Shown here piece after piece: positions 18,516 through 28,483 of a DNA stretch of 64,000 nucleotides (positions within the stretch are counted from its first letter, which is position 1; each line of letters starts with the position of its first letter). The DNA is taken from contig NZ_CP126158.1 of NCBI RefSeq assembly GCF_030127145.1, positions 1 through 64,000 of the forward strand, given 5' to 3'. The DNA comes from Halobaculum halobium. GTDB taxonomy: Archaea > Halobacteriota > Halobacteria > Halobacteriales > Haloferacaceae. The position numbers were made by a program, and so were the translations under genes. The notes under the pieces were generated by a model, which saw only the letters and a program-made list of their open reading frames with translations, made no database searches and was not told the origin of the DNA.

Positions 18516-19511
18516 TCACGCCAGCGGCGTCCGCTCGACGACCGTGCCGTCGTAGGTCGGGTACTGTTCGACGACCTCGCCGTCGTCGAGATCGCCCTCG
18601 TCGATCATCTCCTCGAGCAGCCACCACGCCACCTCGACGTGGTCGGACTTCGTGGTGTAGAACTCCTCTGGAACCCCGAGATCGCGGATGCGTTCTGGGC
18701 TCGCGTACGTCTTGCCGTACACGAGTGTGCCGTCGTCAGTTACCTCGTCGAACGGGCGCTGGAGGTTGCGCGCCATCCGCTTGAGGCGGTTGCGGTGCTG
18801 GGCGGCGTCCTTGAACACGGAGGTGCAGAAGTACACCTTCTCGTGGTCGCCCATGACGTCCAAGATCTCCTCTTTCGAGCCGTCGACGGCCGACATGTGG
18901 CCCTCCTGCAGCTCGAAGCCCTGCTCTTGCATCCGGCGGTAGTTCCCGTCGGACATCTCGAACTCGTTGACGTTGCAGAAGTCGGCGGCCCCCTCGTCGA
19001 GGAACTCCAGGAACTCCTCCTCCGCGCGGATGCCCGGGATCTCGAACGCCGGCGTCAGGCCCTCCTCGCGGGCGACGTAGAGAATTTCTTCCCACTCGGT
19101 GCCGTGAAGGTCTCCCCACTGCTCGACCGGCGGGTGAAATCGGATCTCGTCGAGGCCCGCCTCCGACAGGCGGCGCATGTTCTCGCGGCCGCCCGGGATC
19201 CCGGTGTAGAGGTGCGTGTGGTGGTCCTCGCCGAACTCCTCCTTGAGCAGGCGGAGATACCGCGTCGTCTTCCCCATCGCCTCCTGGGGCTCGCCACCGG
19301 TGATGGAGGTGCCCAACGCCGACATCCGCTTGGCCTCCTCGATCACGTCCTCGTCGGACTCGACGAGGCGCTCGTTGGCGTACACGTCCGTGACGTTCTT
19401 GCGGTTCTCCCCGAGCGGACAGTAGAAGCAGTCGCGCTGGTCGCAGTAGCCGTACACGAACAGCACCATCTTCCCGCCCTTGGAGCACTGTTCACAGCCC
19501 TTCGAGATCAT
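18516..19511 (-). CDS. radical SAM protein with a CX4CX2C cluster motif
   Basis: 331 residues. An N-terminal GCEQCSKGGK pair is followed by YGYCDQRDCFYCPLG, so the three cluster cysteines are spaced CX4CX2C rather than the canonical CX3CX2C. GTSITGGEPQ is the SAM-contacting GGEP motif, and later strands (LYTGIPGGRENMRRL, EIRFHPPVEQW, PAFEIPG) fit the TIM barrel. Radical SAM enzymes cleave S-adenosylmethionine to make a 5'-deoxyadenosyl radical. The substrate here is unknown, and the N-terminal CxxC may be a further metal site. It starts at ATG 19511 and is single-copy in its context. Confidence 0.8.
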   Translation of the reverse strand: MISKGCEQCSKGGKMVLFVYGYCDQRDCFYCPLGENRKNVTDVYANERLVESDEDVIEEAKRMSALGTSITGGEPQEAMGKTTRYLRLLKEEFGEDHHTHLYTGIPGGRENMRRLSEAGLDEIRFHPPVEQWGDLHGTEWEEILYVAREEGLTPAFEIPGIRAEEEFLEFLDEGAADFCNVNEFEMSDGNYRRMQEQGFELQEGHMSAVDGSKEEILDVMGDHEKVYFCTSVFKDAAQHRNRLKRMARNLQRPFDEVTDDGTLVYGKTYASPERIRDLGVPEEFYTTKSDHVEVAWWLLEEMIDEGDLDDGEVVEQYPTYDGTVVERTPLA

Positions 19512-19672
19512 TCGGTACCCTACGTTCCCGGCCGAGCGGCAAAAGCGGTACGATACCCGGTCGTTCGACCGTGTGAGCCGTTGTCGCGACGGGTTCGAGG
19601 CCGACAGCGGCGTGCTCGCCCGCGTCGCCGTCGACCACGAGACTGATACCGCTTGAATCCAAGGTCCGTCCC

Positions 19673-20346
19673 ATGCCACGAGAGGCACGCAGACGGGAGT
19701 TCCTTCGGCGGACCGGTGCGGCGCTCGCGCTGGGGGTGCGGGCGCGACGAGCGGCTGTCTCGGCGTCATCACCGGCTCGGAGCCGGCGGAGTTCTCCGCC
19801 AGCGTCGCGTCGGTCCCCGATTCGACCCTGGAATCGACCGGATTCGAGGAGTACCGGGTCGAACCGATGGAGATCACCCGGGAGTTCACCGTCGCCGACC
19901 AGACCCGAGAGGTCGTCGTCACCAACCAGGTCGCCGAGTACGACAAAGCCGCGGAGATACTCGGCGAGCGCATCCAGGCGTCGCTGTTCGTCGCGCTGTC
20001 GACGCCGGCCGTCGAGATCGCCGAGCAGACGTTCAACCCCGTCGGGGAGTTGAGTACGAGGGAGTTGGCGCGGCGGATGCTCTCCCAGTACGACGGGATC
20101 TCCAACCTCCAGTCGGACGGCGAGGAGACCGTCACGGTGCTCGGCACCGACACGACCGTCGGGCTGTTCACGGCCGACGCGACCGTTACCGAGGGAGTCA
20201 CCGTCGAGATTCGACTGCACGTCTCGGAGGCGGTTCGCGCGGGCGGGGACTTCGTCGTCACGGTCGGCGCGTACCCGACCCGACTGTCGGGACAGGCCGA
20301 CGACGTCCGAACGATGATGCGCTCGGTCACCCACGACGGGGGGTAG
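19673..20346 (+). CDS. Tat-exported lipoprotein, DUF6517-like, one frame break
   Basis: About 224 residues when repaired. The start MPREARRREFLRRTGAALAL carries a twin-arginine-like signal. After a one-base loss near 19740 it continues GAGATSGCLGVITG, where the Cys is a lipobox. The mature part is acidic and strand-rich (EITREFTVADQTREVVVTNQ, VTVLGTDTTVGLFTADATV). The protein is probably anchored to the outer membrane face. Its function is unknown; the DUF number is recalled, not verified. It ends eight bases before the next lipoprotein gene, so the two probably form an operon. Confidence 0.65.
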
Positions 20347-20353
20347 TCCGAGG

Positions 20354-22712
20354 ATGCGCGACTCCGCCGCCGACGCGGACGACGAGACCGACACCGCTCG
20401 ACGCACGCGCCGCGAGGTTCTCGCGGCCGGTGCAGCCGCCGGTGCCGCCGCCGGCGCCGCGTCGATCGCGGGCTGTGCGGGAGTTCTCGGGGGCGGAGAC
20501 GCGCCCGAGAGCGAAGCCGTCTCCGGCGAGCGCGCCCGGACGCTCGCGGAAGCCCACGCACCGGACCTGTACTTCGGCGCCGGCGAGCGGTGGTTCCCGA
20601 CGGACCCACGAGAGTACACCGGCGACGACGGCGACGGGGGCGTTCTCGACGGCTTCGCGGCGTTCGACGGCTACGCCCGCGACTACGAGCCCGGCGGCGA
20701 GCCCGCATCGGACGGCGTTCTACAACACCGTTCGCTACCCGGACACCGATCTCACGGTGGTGCAGTACTGGTTCTACTCGGCGTTCGACCAGTTCTCGGT
20801 GAACTTCCACTGGCACGACTGGGAGGTGCTGCACGTGTTCCTCGACGTGGGCGAGGGGTCGGGCGACCCGGAGACGGGCGACCCGACGCTGCTGGTCGCG
20901 TCGGCCCACTCTCGGAAGGTGCCGAACAACGAGTTCCTCGACCCCGAGACCGACCGCGCGAGCATCATCAGTGAGGTGGGGAGTCACTCCTCCGCGCTGG
21001 GGATCAACGAGACGAAAGCGGAGTTCGAGCGGCTTCCGCTCGTCACCGACATCGCCGACATCTCCAACGGTGCGCTCTCCCCGCTGGACGTGCCCGCGGC
21101 CTACGGGCTTCCGCGGAGAGGGGTATCGTCTCCCCTTCTCGCTGCCGGAACTCGACGGCTCGCCGATCCACGATCACCCGGACCTCCCGAACGTCACCCG
21201 CGATCACCTCGTCCCCGCAGCGATGACCGTCGAGTCCTTCTCGGGGACCCCTCGCCGCCCGACGACATTCCGCTGCGAGAGACGGGCCTCATGTTCGCGT
21301 TCGAGGGAGCCGACACCGCCGGCGAAGCCGACTACGGCTACTCGCTGACGCCCATGGCGGACCTGACTATCGGGGAGTTCACCGGTCCGCAGTTGAGCTT
21401 CGAGTTCGCGGTCCCGTCCTTCGCCGAGGACGCGGTCGCGTCCCACATCACGACCACGGGCACTCCCACGGCGCAACCGAGATTCGCGGACCCGCTCACG
21501 GACGTGACCGACCCGCGGCACCGCTCTGCGCTCTCAGAGCGGTTCGACCTCGACGTGAGCGGACTCGCCGGGGACGTGGTCGGCGTGATCCGCGAGGCCA
21601 CCGACAGCGACGACGCACCCGGGAGCAACGGCGTCGACACTGGCGAGCCGGTCGTCGAGGGGATCGCCCTCCTCGAATCGGATCCCGAAGCGGTTCCCAC
21701 GTTCAACGGGGTCGTCGCTCTTCGCGACGTGCCGGCCGGAGAGCACCGACTGACCGTCAACGGCGCCGGCGTCGCGCCGTACGGCCAGCGGATTGATCAC
21801 GGCGGCGACGGCGGTGACGGCGCAGGATCCACCGACTCCGCGACGACCGACTCGGAGACGGCCGAGCCGACCGAGTCAGCGGCCACCGCCGACGGCCCGC
21901 CCGCGACCACGACCGTCGGCGTCGACGGCGACGTGGTGGTGACGCCCAACGAGGACGCGGTGAAGGTGCGCGCCGAGCCCGCCGCGGACGCGCCCGGCTT
22001 CGACCGGGTCGCCGTCGAGGACGACGTCGCCGGCCGGGTCTACGACGGCCTCCCCGCCGACGACGAGGCCGAGGGCGCCGCGGTGTACGTCCACCGCGAG
22101 GGCGCCTACACGGCCGAGGTCGAGGACGAGGCGGGCGCGCTCGGCGCCTACCGCGTGAACCCCGCGGCCGACCAGTCGACCGCGACCGTTCGCGAGGCGC
22201 GCACCGGGAAGGCGTCGCTGACGTCGTTCCTGCTCACCCTGCTGACGGAGACGATCGCGCAGGCGAGCGTCTTCGAGGACGGCGACGCCGACGGCATCGA
22301 CGAGGTCGGCGTCCCGGACGACACCGAAGAGCAGACCGGCGCGGCCGCCGACGCCGTCGAGGACGTGCTGGAGGCGACGGCGTCGGTCACCGGCGGACCG
22401 GGCGGCGACACCGGTGGCGGCGACAGCGGCGACGACGGGTCGGGCGGCGGACCGGACGCGGGGTTCGTCGGGCTGCTCCGGGCGTTAGAGGCGTCGACGA
22501 ACGCGGCGCGGCGGGCGAACGAGGCGGCGCAGGCGGGGAACGCGCAGGGAGCGGACAACCGCCTGCGCGGGCTCAAACAGCGGACCGCCGCGATCGCTGA
22601 CGCGCTCGAACGCAACCGCGAGAACCTCCCCGGACAGCTCCCTGGCCTGGTCGAGCGACGGGTGCCGCAGATCGAGCGGCGGATCCAACAGGCGATCGAC
22701 GCGGACGAATAA
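20354..22712 (+). CDS. large secreted lipoprotein with HDWE motif, several frame breaks
   Basis: Roughly 785 residues if repaired. The N-terminus RRTRREVLAAGAAAGA then SIAGCAG is a twin-arginine signal with lipobox Cys. The next domain contains VVQYWFYSAFDQFSVNFHWH and DWEVLHVFLD, reminiscent of the HDWE region of NPP1/Vps62-like proteins. A beta-rich middle follows (EHRLTVNGAGVAPYGQ), then a Gly/Asp-rich linker and a helical C-terminus. The frame changes three times, near 20700, 21110 and 21240, yet conserved-looking sequence continues across each break. These may be errors, or this may be a decaying gene. Confidence 0.55.
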
Positions 22713-22774
22713 GCGAAACTCGGCGGGCTCCACCGGTCCCCGATCGGCCGAGCGTCGTCGGACCCCGGTCTCGG

Positions 22775-24676
22775 TCAGTTCGACGCGCGGTCGGGCTCGT
22801 CGGTCGGGTGCGGGCTGCTGCTCCCGTCGTCGGGGTCGACCCGGAGGTACTTCGCGAAGAGGTCGGCGACGCGGGTGTACGCGTCGACGACGTTCTCTCG
22901 TCGTCCGAAGCCGTGCGGCTCGCCGTCGTATCGGCGGAACTCGAAGCGCTTGCCGTGCGTCTCCAGTTCGTCGCACAACTGCTCTGACTGGCTGATGGGG
23001 ACGCGCGCGTCGTCCTCGCCGTGGAGGACGAGCAGCGGGTCCTCGATGTCCTCGACGTGGCGGATCGGCGACGCCTCGCGGTAGTTGTCGAGGTCGGTCG
23101 CCACGTCGCCCAGTTCGCGCTTCATGAGCTGCCAGCCGATGTCGTCGGTGTCGTCGAGGAACGTCTCGTAGTCGTAGACGCCGTAGAAGGCGGCGCCCGC
23201 GGCGAACCGGCCGGAGTTGCCGAGCGCGTTCACCGTCATCAGGCCGCCGCCGGAGCCGCCGTAGATGCCCGCCCGGTCGCCGTCGACCGCGTCGAAGGCC
23301 GCGTCGGCGGCGTCGACCGCGCGGATCACGTCGTGGAGGTCGCCGCCGCCCCAGTCTCGGTCGTTGGCCATGCGGAACGCGCGGCCGTAGCCGTCGCTGC
23401 CGCGGTAGTTCGGGAGGATCACGCAGTAGCCCAGCGCGGCCAGATAGGCCGCGCGGTGGTCGAAGCCGAAGCGGTCGAAGGAGGTCGGGCCGCCGTGGGC
23501 CTTCACGAGCACCGGCACCGACTCGTCGTCCGCGTCGTCGGCCGGCGGGTAGACGACCGCCTGGACCTCCGTCCCGTCGGAGTCGTAGGTGAGCGTCGTG
23601 GGGAACGGGACCCGGGCGCCGAAGTCTGGCGCGGCGCTCGGCGTCACCCGCTCGCCCGCGGAGGCGTTCCACACCGTCGCGGGCTCGTGCGGCGTGTCGC
23701 GGACGGTGAGGACGTCGCCGTCGCGCCACCTGGGCGCCGTGTGGAAGGCGTCCTCGTCGGTCACCTCCTCGGCGAAGCCGTCGCGGTCGACGGCGTGGAC
23801 GTTCGCGCGGCCGTCACGGGTGACGGTCACGGCGAGCGTCTTGCCCGAGGGACTCCACGCGGGGTCTGCGACCTCCGCCTCCTCGACGGCGTACAACTCT
23901 CCGGGGTCGCCACCGGCGCTCGCAGCGGCGTCTGCATCCTCGTCCGGTCCGTGGCCGTCGACGACGGATACGGCGTCGAAGCCGCTCTTGTCGTGCACGA
24001 ACGCGACCTCCGTGGAGTCGGGGCGCGGCCGGACGTTCTGGACGCGGACGCCCTCCTCGGCGAACACCACGCGAACGCCCTGTCCGCGGCCGCCGTCGTC
24101 GCGGTCGACGGCGACGAGATGGGCCTCGTCGTCGAACAGGTGTCGGTGCTCGGCGCGAGTCGCGTACACGGTCCCGTCGTCCGCGACGGCGGGGTCGCCG
24201 TAGAGGAACTCGTCGTCGGCGAGCGCCTCGACCCGCGAACCGTCGGCGGCGACGAGCGCGAGCGAGGCGCGCGAGAAGTGGTCGGTCACGACCGCGATGT
24301 CGTCGCCGCCGGGGGCGTACGCGAGGCTGAGGTCCGGGTCGTCGTAGCCAGTCAGGGTCGTCACCGCACCGGTCTCGGCGTCGACCGTCGAGAGGTCGCC
24401 GTCGCCCGAGACGAACGCCACCTCGGTGCCCGCCGGGTGCCAGTCGAACCACGCGGGGTCGCCCCGGCCGTAGCGCATCGCGGCGACGCCCCCGCTCGTC
24501 AGTCGGGTGTCGGTCGTCCCGTCCCACACCCACAGATCGATCTGGCCCTCGCGGGCCTTCGCGTAGGCGATGCGGTCGCCGTCCGGTGCTGGCGCAGCCT
24601 GCACGACCGAGTCCGCGCTCGCCATCGCGGCCAGCAGGTCGTCGAGTTCGGTGTCGCGGAGGTCTCGTCGGTACAC
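22775..24676 (-). CDS. S9-family (prolyl oligopeptidase-like) serine peptidase
   Basis: 633 residues. The N-terminal part is a beta-propeller of repeats such as YAKAREGQIDLWVWDG and WSPSGKTLAVTVTRDG. The C-terminal alpha/beta hydrolase domain shows VLVKAHGGPTSFDRFGFDHR, the nucleophile Ser in GIYGGSGGGLMT, the Asp in LHGEDDARVP and the His in YDGEPHGFGR. These enzymes cleave peptides or acyl-amino acids, probably in the cytoplasm since no signal is seen. GTG 24676 (VYRRDLRDTELDDLLAA) is chosen because upstream residues are Pro/Ala/Arg-rich and not coding-like. Confidence 0.88.
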   Translation of the reverse strand: MYRRDLRDTELDDLLAAMASADSVVQAAPAPDGDRIAYAKAREGQIDLWVWDGTTDTRLTSGGVAAMRYGRGDPAWFDWHPAGTEVAFVSGDGDLSTVDAETGAVTTLTGYDDPDLSLAYAPGGDDIAVVTDHFSRASLALVAADGSRVEALADDEFLYGDPAVADDGTVYATRAEHRHLFDDEAHLVAVDRDDGGRGQGVRVVFAEEGVRVQNVRPRPDSTEVAFVHDKSGFDAVSVVDGHGPDEDADAAASAGGDPGELYAVEEAEVADPAWSPSGKTLAVTVTRDGRANVHAVDRDGFAEEVTDEDAFHTAPRWRDGDVLTVRDTPHEPATVWNASAGERVTPSAAPDFGARVPFPTTLTYDSDGTEVQAVVYPPADDADDESVPVLVKAHGGPTSFDRFGFDHRAAYLAALGYCVILPNYRGSDGYGRAFRMANDRDWGGGDLHDVIRAVDAADAAFDAVDGDRAGIYGGSGGGLMTVNALGNSGRFAAGAAFYGVYDYETFLDDTDDIGWQLMKRELGDVATDLDNYREASPIRHVEDIEDPLLVLHGEDDARVPISQSEQLCDELETHGKRFEFRRYDGEPHGFGRRENVVDAYTRVADLFAKYLRVDPDDGSSSPHPTDEPDRASN

Positions 24677-24887
24677 GGCAGGCGATGGCGCTCGGGCGGC
24701 TTGTAGCCCGGGGTCGCGGCACGCCGGGTCGAGCGGCGGCAGGCAGCGGCAGGCAGTGGCAGTCAGCGGCGACCACGGGTAAGGCGCCCCGGTCGCGACC
24801 CGCTGTTGCCGGTTAACGGCGACGCCGTCGGGCGGCCGTCGCCCGGGGAAGGACAACCGTTACGTACGCACACCCGTAACGTAGACC

Positions 24888-25796
24888 ATGACCGAGGAGA
24901 CCGATCTGGAGGAGCTCAAACGCGGGACCGACCTCGTCAAGCGCGGCTTCGCGCGGATGCAGAAGGGCGGCGTCATCATGGACGTGGTCAACCGCGAACA
25001 GGCTCGGATCGCCGAGGACGCCGGCGCGGTCGCCGTGATGCACCTCGAGTCCGTCCCGGCGGACATCCGTAAGCGGGGCGGCGTCGCGCGGATGGCCGAC
25101 CCCGGCAAACTCGAGGAGGTCATCGAGGAGGTGTCGATCCCGGTGATGGGGAAGGCCCGCATCGGCCACACCGCCGAGGCACAGATCCTGGAGGCCGCGG
25201 GCGCCGACATGGTCGACGAGTCCGAGGTGCTCACGACCGCCGACGAGCGCTACCACATCGACAAGCGCGAATTCACCGCGCCGTTCGTTTGCGGCGCGCG
25301 CAACCTGGAGGAGGCGCTGCGTCGCATCGACGAGGGCGCCGCGATGATCCGGACGAAGGGCGAAGCCGGCACCGGCGACGTGAACCAGGCGGTCACCCAC
25401 CAGCGCAACATCCAGCGCGCCGTCCGCCAGCTCTCCGGGATGGCCCGCGAGGAGCGCGACGAGTGGGCTCGCGAGCACGGCGCGCCCCGCGAACTCGTCC
25501 ACGAGACCGCCGAGATGGGTCGCCTGCCGGTCGTCAACTTCGCTGCCGGCGGCATCGCGACGCCCGCCGACGCCGCGCTCATGATGCAACACGGCTGCGA
25601 CGGCATCTTCGTCGGCTCGGGTATCTTCGGCGCCGAGAACCCGCCCGCAATGGGCGAGGCGATCGTCAAGGCGGTCAACAACTACGACGACCCGGAGACG
25701 CTCACGGAGATCGCCAAGTCCCCCGGTAAGGGGATGTCCGGCCAAGCGAACGAGCAGATGGACGAGGAGGAGAAGCTGCAGGGCCGCGGCGTCTAA
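24888..25796 (+). CDS. pdxS: pyridoxal 5'-phosphate synthase, synthase subunit
   Basis: 302 residues. It builds PLP from ribose 5-phosphate, glyceraldehyde 3-phosphate and ammonia supplied by PdxT. Motifs: the N-terminal [48 protein letters not shown] with the Schiff-base lysine, the [15 protein letters not shown] phosphate loop and [14 protein letters not shown]. It is intact. ATG 24888 follows a short upstream region with ACGTACGCACACC. The glutaminase gene pdxT is not in this window. Confidence 0.95.
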   Translation: MTEETDLEELKRGTDLVKRGFARMQKGGVIMDVVNREQARIAEDAGAVAVMHLESVPADIRKRGGVARMADPGKLEEVIEEVSIPVMGKARIGHTAEAQILEAAGADMVDESEVLTTADERYHIDKREFTAPFVCGARNLEEALRRIDEGAAMIRTKGEAGTGDVNQAVTHQRNIQRAVRQLSGMAREERDEWAREHGAPRELVHETAEMGRLPVVNFAAGGIATPADAALMMQHGCDGIFVGSGIFGAENPPAMGEAIVKAVNNYDDPETLTEIAKSPGKGMSGQANEQMDEEEKLQGRGV

Positions 25797-26032
25797 CGAC
25801 GAGAGACACGCGTTGGGTGTTCGCCCGCACGAGCGTTTTTATTCGATACCGGGGCCACAGCTGTGCGACTGTCGTGATCTGACTCCGGCCGCGGGGCGCA
25901 CGCGGGTGTGCGACACGCCGTTCCGCGGGCAGCCCGCCGTGTCGCCTGTTCGCCACCACACCGGCGACGAGCCCGCCGTGCGGCCGCCCGGTCGCCGCGG
26001 GCTTGATGCCTTCGGAACTCGTAGCGACAGCC

Positions 26033-26506
26033 GTGAGCCACGACGGAGCCTCGGACGCGCCGCCGGACGCAGACCCGTTGGCAGACGTGGACCCGCACCG
26101 TCATCCGGTGATCCTGTTCGACGGGGTCTGCAATCTCTGTCACGGGACGATCAGATTTCTCGTCCGCCACGACGACGAGGGCGTGTTCCGGTTCGCGCCG
26201 CTGGACTCGCCGGTCGGGCAGGCGCTGTTGCGCGAGCACGGACTCCCGACCGAGGACCACAACTCCTTCGTGCTCGTCGAGGGCGACGAGACCTCTCAGA
26301 AGTCGACGGCAGCGCTACGGGTCGCCCGTCGGCTGGGGGCACCGTGGCGGTTCGCGTGGGCACTGCGCCGACTCCCGCTCGGCATCCGTGACGCCGCCTA
26401 CGACGTGGTCGCCGAGTACCGGTATGAGGTGTTCGGGAAGAAAGACGCCTGCGAGGTGCCGGAGCCGGAGGTCAGGGAGCGCTTCGCCGAGCGGGCGCTG
26501 GAGTGA
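26033..26506 (+). CDS. DCC (DUF393) family thiol-disulfide oxidoreductase-like protein
   Basis: 157 residues from GTG 26033; ATG 26006 is an alternative start. The hallmark VILFDGVCNLCHGTIRFLVR contains the CxxC pair and the Asp of the DCC motif. It is followed by FRFAPLDSPVGQALL and a conserved YRYEVFGKKDAC near the end. Members are thought to be small redox proteins, but their partners are unknown. A TTTTTATTCG box near 25835 may be the promoter. The gene is convergent with thrB. Confidence 0.75.
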   Translation: MSHDGASDAPPDADPLADVDPHRHPVILFDGVCNLCHGTIRFLVRHDDEGVFRFAPLDSPVGQALLREHGLPTEDHNSFVLVEGDETSQKSTAALRVARRLGAPWRFAWALRRLPLGIRDAAYDVVAEYRYEVFGKKDACEVPEPEVRERFAERALE

Positions 26507-26540
26507 CCGGCACGCCGGTCGGCCGCGGTTCCCAGTCGAG

Positions 26541-27418
26541 CTACAGCACCGTCGCGCCGTCGCCGACGGCGGTCTGGTACGCGCGCGCACCGACGCCAGC
26601 GTCGGCAAACCCTCGACCATCGCCGAGGCGACCGCGCGCTTGCGACCCGGTTCACACACCGCGAGCACGCTCGGGCCGGCGCCGCTGACGGTGACGCCGG
26701 TCGCCCCGGCCGCCAGTGCGGCCTCGCGGACCCCCTCGTAGCCAGTGATCAGTTTCGCGCGCGCCGGAGTGACGACGGGGTCGTCGAGTCCGCGGCCGAC
26801 CAGTTCCGGGTCCGAGCGACACATCCCGGCCGTGAGCGTCGCGGCGTTGCCGACCGTCTCAACGTGGTCGGTCATCGACACGGAGTCCGGCACGACTCCG
26901 CGGGCGTCGCGCGTGGAGACGACGACCTCCGGGAGGCACGCGACCAGCGCCAGGTCGGCGTCGACGCTCGTCGCGCCGTCGTCGCTGCGGACGATCGTGA
27001 AACCGCCCAACAGCGCGGGTGCGACGTTGTCTGCGTGGGCCTCCCCGGAGACGACCGCCTCCCCCTCGGCTGCGACGGGAACGAGGTCGTGTCGGCTGTA
27101 GCCCCTGTCGTACAGTTCATTCAGTGCGACCGCGGCGGCGGCGGCGGACGCGGCCGAGGAGCCGAGTCCCGAGGACGGACGGACGCCCTTGTCGATGTGA
27201 ATGTGTGCCGGAGCGTCGAGCGCCTCCGCGACGGCGCCGACGACGTTCTTCTCGGGGTCGGTCGGGATGAAGTCGGCGCCCGCGCCGCGCACTCGGATGG
27301 TCGTCTCGGCGGCGCGCTCGACCGAGACGGTGTCTGCAGGGTGTGACAGCGCGACGCCGAAGGTGTCGAAGCCGCTGCCGAGGTTCGCGCTGGTCGCCGG
27401 CGCGCGGGCGGTTACCAT
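26541..27418 (-). CDS. thrB: homoserine kinase, frame break near the 3' end
   Basis: GHMP kinase that phosphorylates homoserine in threonine synthesis. Visible motifs are ARAPATSANLGSGFDTFG at the start, the ATP loop PSSGLGSSAASAAAAAVAL, and the C-terminal GVTVSGAGPSVLAVC. Near 26620 one G appears to be missing. With it restored the protein ends GFADAGVGARAYQTAVGDGA then TVL and a TAG at 26541-26543. Without it, the frame runs on into the convergent gene. The start is ATG 27418 (MVTARAP). Confidence 0.88.
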
Positions 27419-27529
27419 GCCGCCTCGGTCCGCCGCGGCGGCCAAAAGGATGACGTTCGGCTCGAACCGCCTGCCGCTCCTGTTCGGTGTTCGGGAGTCG
27501 TCGGGCGCGAGTCGGGAGTCGACGCGAGG

Positions 27530-27778
27530 CTATCGCCGCGAGACGACGAACACGAGCGGGCCGATGACGACGAGCACGATGCCGAGGAAGAGATAGTGGA
27601 CCGGCACGAGCGACTGCGGCGTCAGCAGGAACACGACGCCGAACAGCATCGTGTTGAGCGCCATGGCTTTCCGCGAGACCGGTAGCGTTGCGAGCGTCGT
27701 CAGCACGAACCCGAGCAGCAGCGCCTGTCCGACGTTGTACGGGAGCAGGAAGCTGTCGACGATCTGGAGCGGGATCAT
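27530..27778 (-). CDS. small membrane protein, three predicted helices
   Basis: 82 residues starting MIPLQIVDSFLLPYNVGQAL. Hydrophobic stretches at about residues 15-35, 40-58 and 60-80 (HYLFLGIVLVVIGPLVFVV) fill most of the chain, and a VSRR tail ends it. Lys/Arg residues (SRKAM) between the first two helices suggest topology. I recognise no family. It is convergent in orientation with nothing close on its 5' side. Confidence 0.55.
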   Translation of the reverse strand: MIPLQIVDSFLLPYNVGQALLLGFVLTTLATLPVSRKAMALNTMLFGVVFLLTPQSLVPVHYLFLGIVLVVIGPLVFVVSRR

Positions 27779-27961
27779 CTCTTGTCTTCAGTTCCCCCCG
27801 GGCGCCGCATTAACGTTCCGTTCTCGCTCGTTTGCGCCCGGCCCCCGCGATGCCAGACCACCGTTGAGCGGACCGTCCGCACGGCGGGTACATCGATCGA
27901 ATCGCCTCCCGCAAGACGTGGCTCTGGATCGCTCCGCCGCCCGACTCGTTCGCCGTCTCGC

Positions 27962-28303
27962 TCAATTCGCGCGGTCGTTCGGCGTGCCGGGGTCAGCAGC
28001 GACACCGTTCTCGCCGTCGTTCGGGTCGCTCTCGGTCGGCTCATCGAGCGACGATCCGGACGGCGAGATCTCGCGATCGGTACCCGGGCCGGTGATGTCC
28101 AGCGGTCGGATCCACCCGTACCAGACGGCGAAGACGGTGAGGCCGTACCCGAGAATGAACACCACGCGACCGAGTTCGTTGAAGCCGAGGAGGCCCAGCT
28201 GACGGCGGACGATCCCCGTTCCCGCAATACCGACGACCAGCACCACCGCGAGCAGGAGTCGATCGCGAGTGATCCGGTCGCGAAGCCGCGTGTCGTCGCC
28301 CAT
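27962..28303 (-). CDS. small membrane protein with acidic tail
   Basis: 113 residues starting MGDDTRLRDRITRDRLLLAV. Two hydrophobic segments (LLLAVVLVVGIAGTGIV and VVFILGYGLTVFAVWYGWI) are separated by RRQLGLLGFNELGR. The last 45 residues are Asp/Pro/Ser/Thr-rich and soluble. ATG 28303 is chosen because the open frame upstream is Arg-rich and non-coding in character. The function is unknown. It faces the acetyltransferase gene at 28484 across a divergent promoter region. Confidence 0.55.
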   Translation of the reverse strand: MGDDTRLRDRITRDRLLLAVVLVVGIAGTGIVRRQLGLLGFNELGRVVFILGYGLTVFAVWYGWIRPLDITGPGTDREISPSGSSLDEPTESDPNDGENGVAADPGTPNDRAN

Positions 28304-28483
28304 ACCCACGCCAGGGTCCCCACCACCGAGAACCCCGCGATCCGAACCGGAACCGGTGACCAAGAGCGCGGGCCTGAGCATCAGAGCGCGAGCTAGAGCA
28401 TCGCACCGGGGAGAGACCACCGGTCGTGTGAGTCGGTCTCGCGGCAGCGCAAACACTATTCGCGGAGCGGGACCCGTCCTCTC

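Noticed and set aside
23021-24706. Long + strand frame opposite the S9 peptidase gene
   Set aside because: The product is Arg/Val/Gly-rich with no motif, while the minus-strand gene has a complete catalytic triad and propeller repeats.
25813-26391. + strand frame overlapping the start of the DCC-family gene
   Set aside because: Arg/Gly/Pro-rich shadow translation, and the other frame shows the DCC motif.
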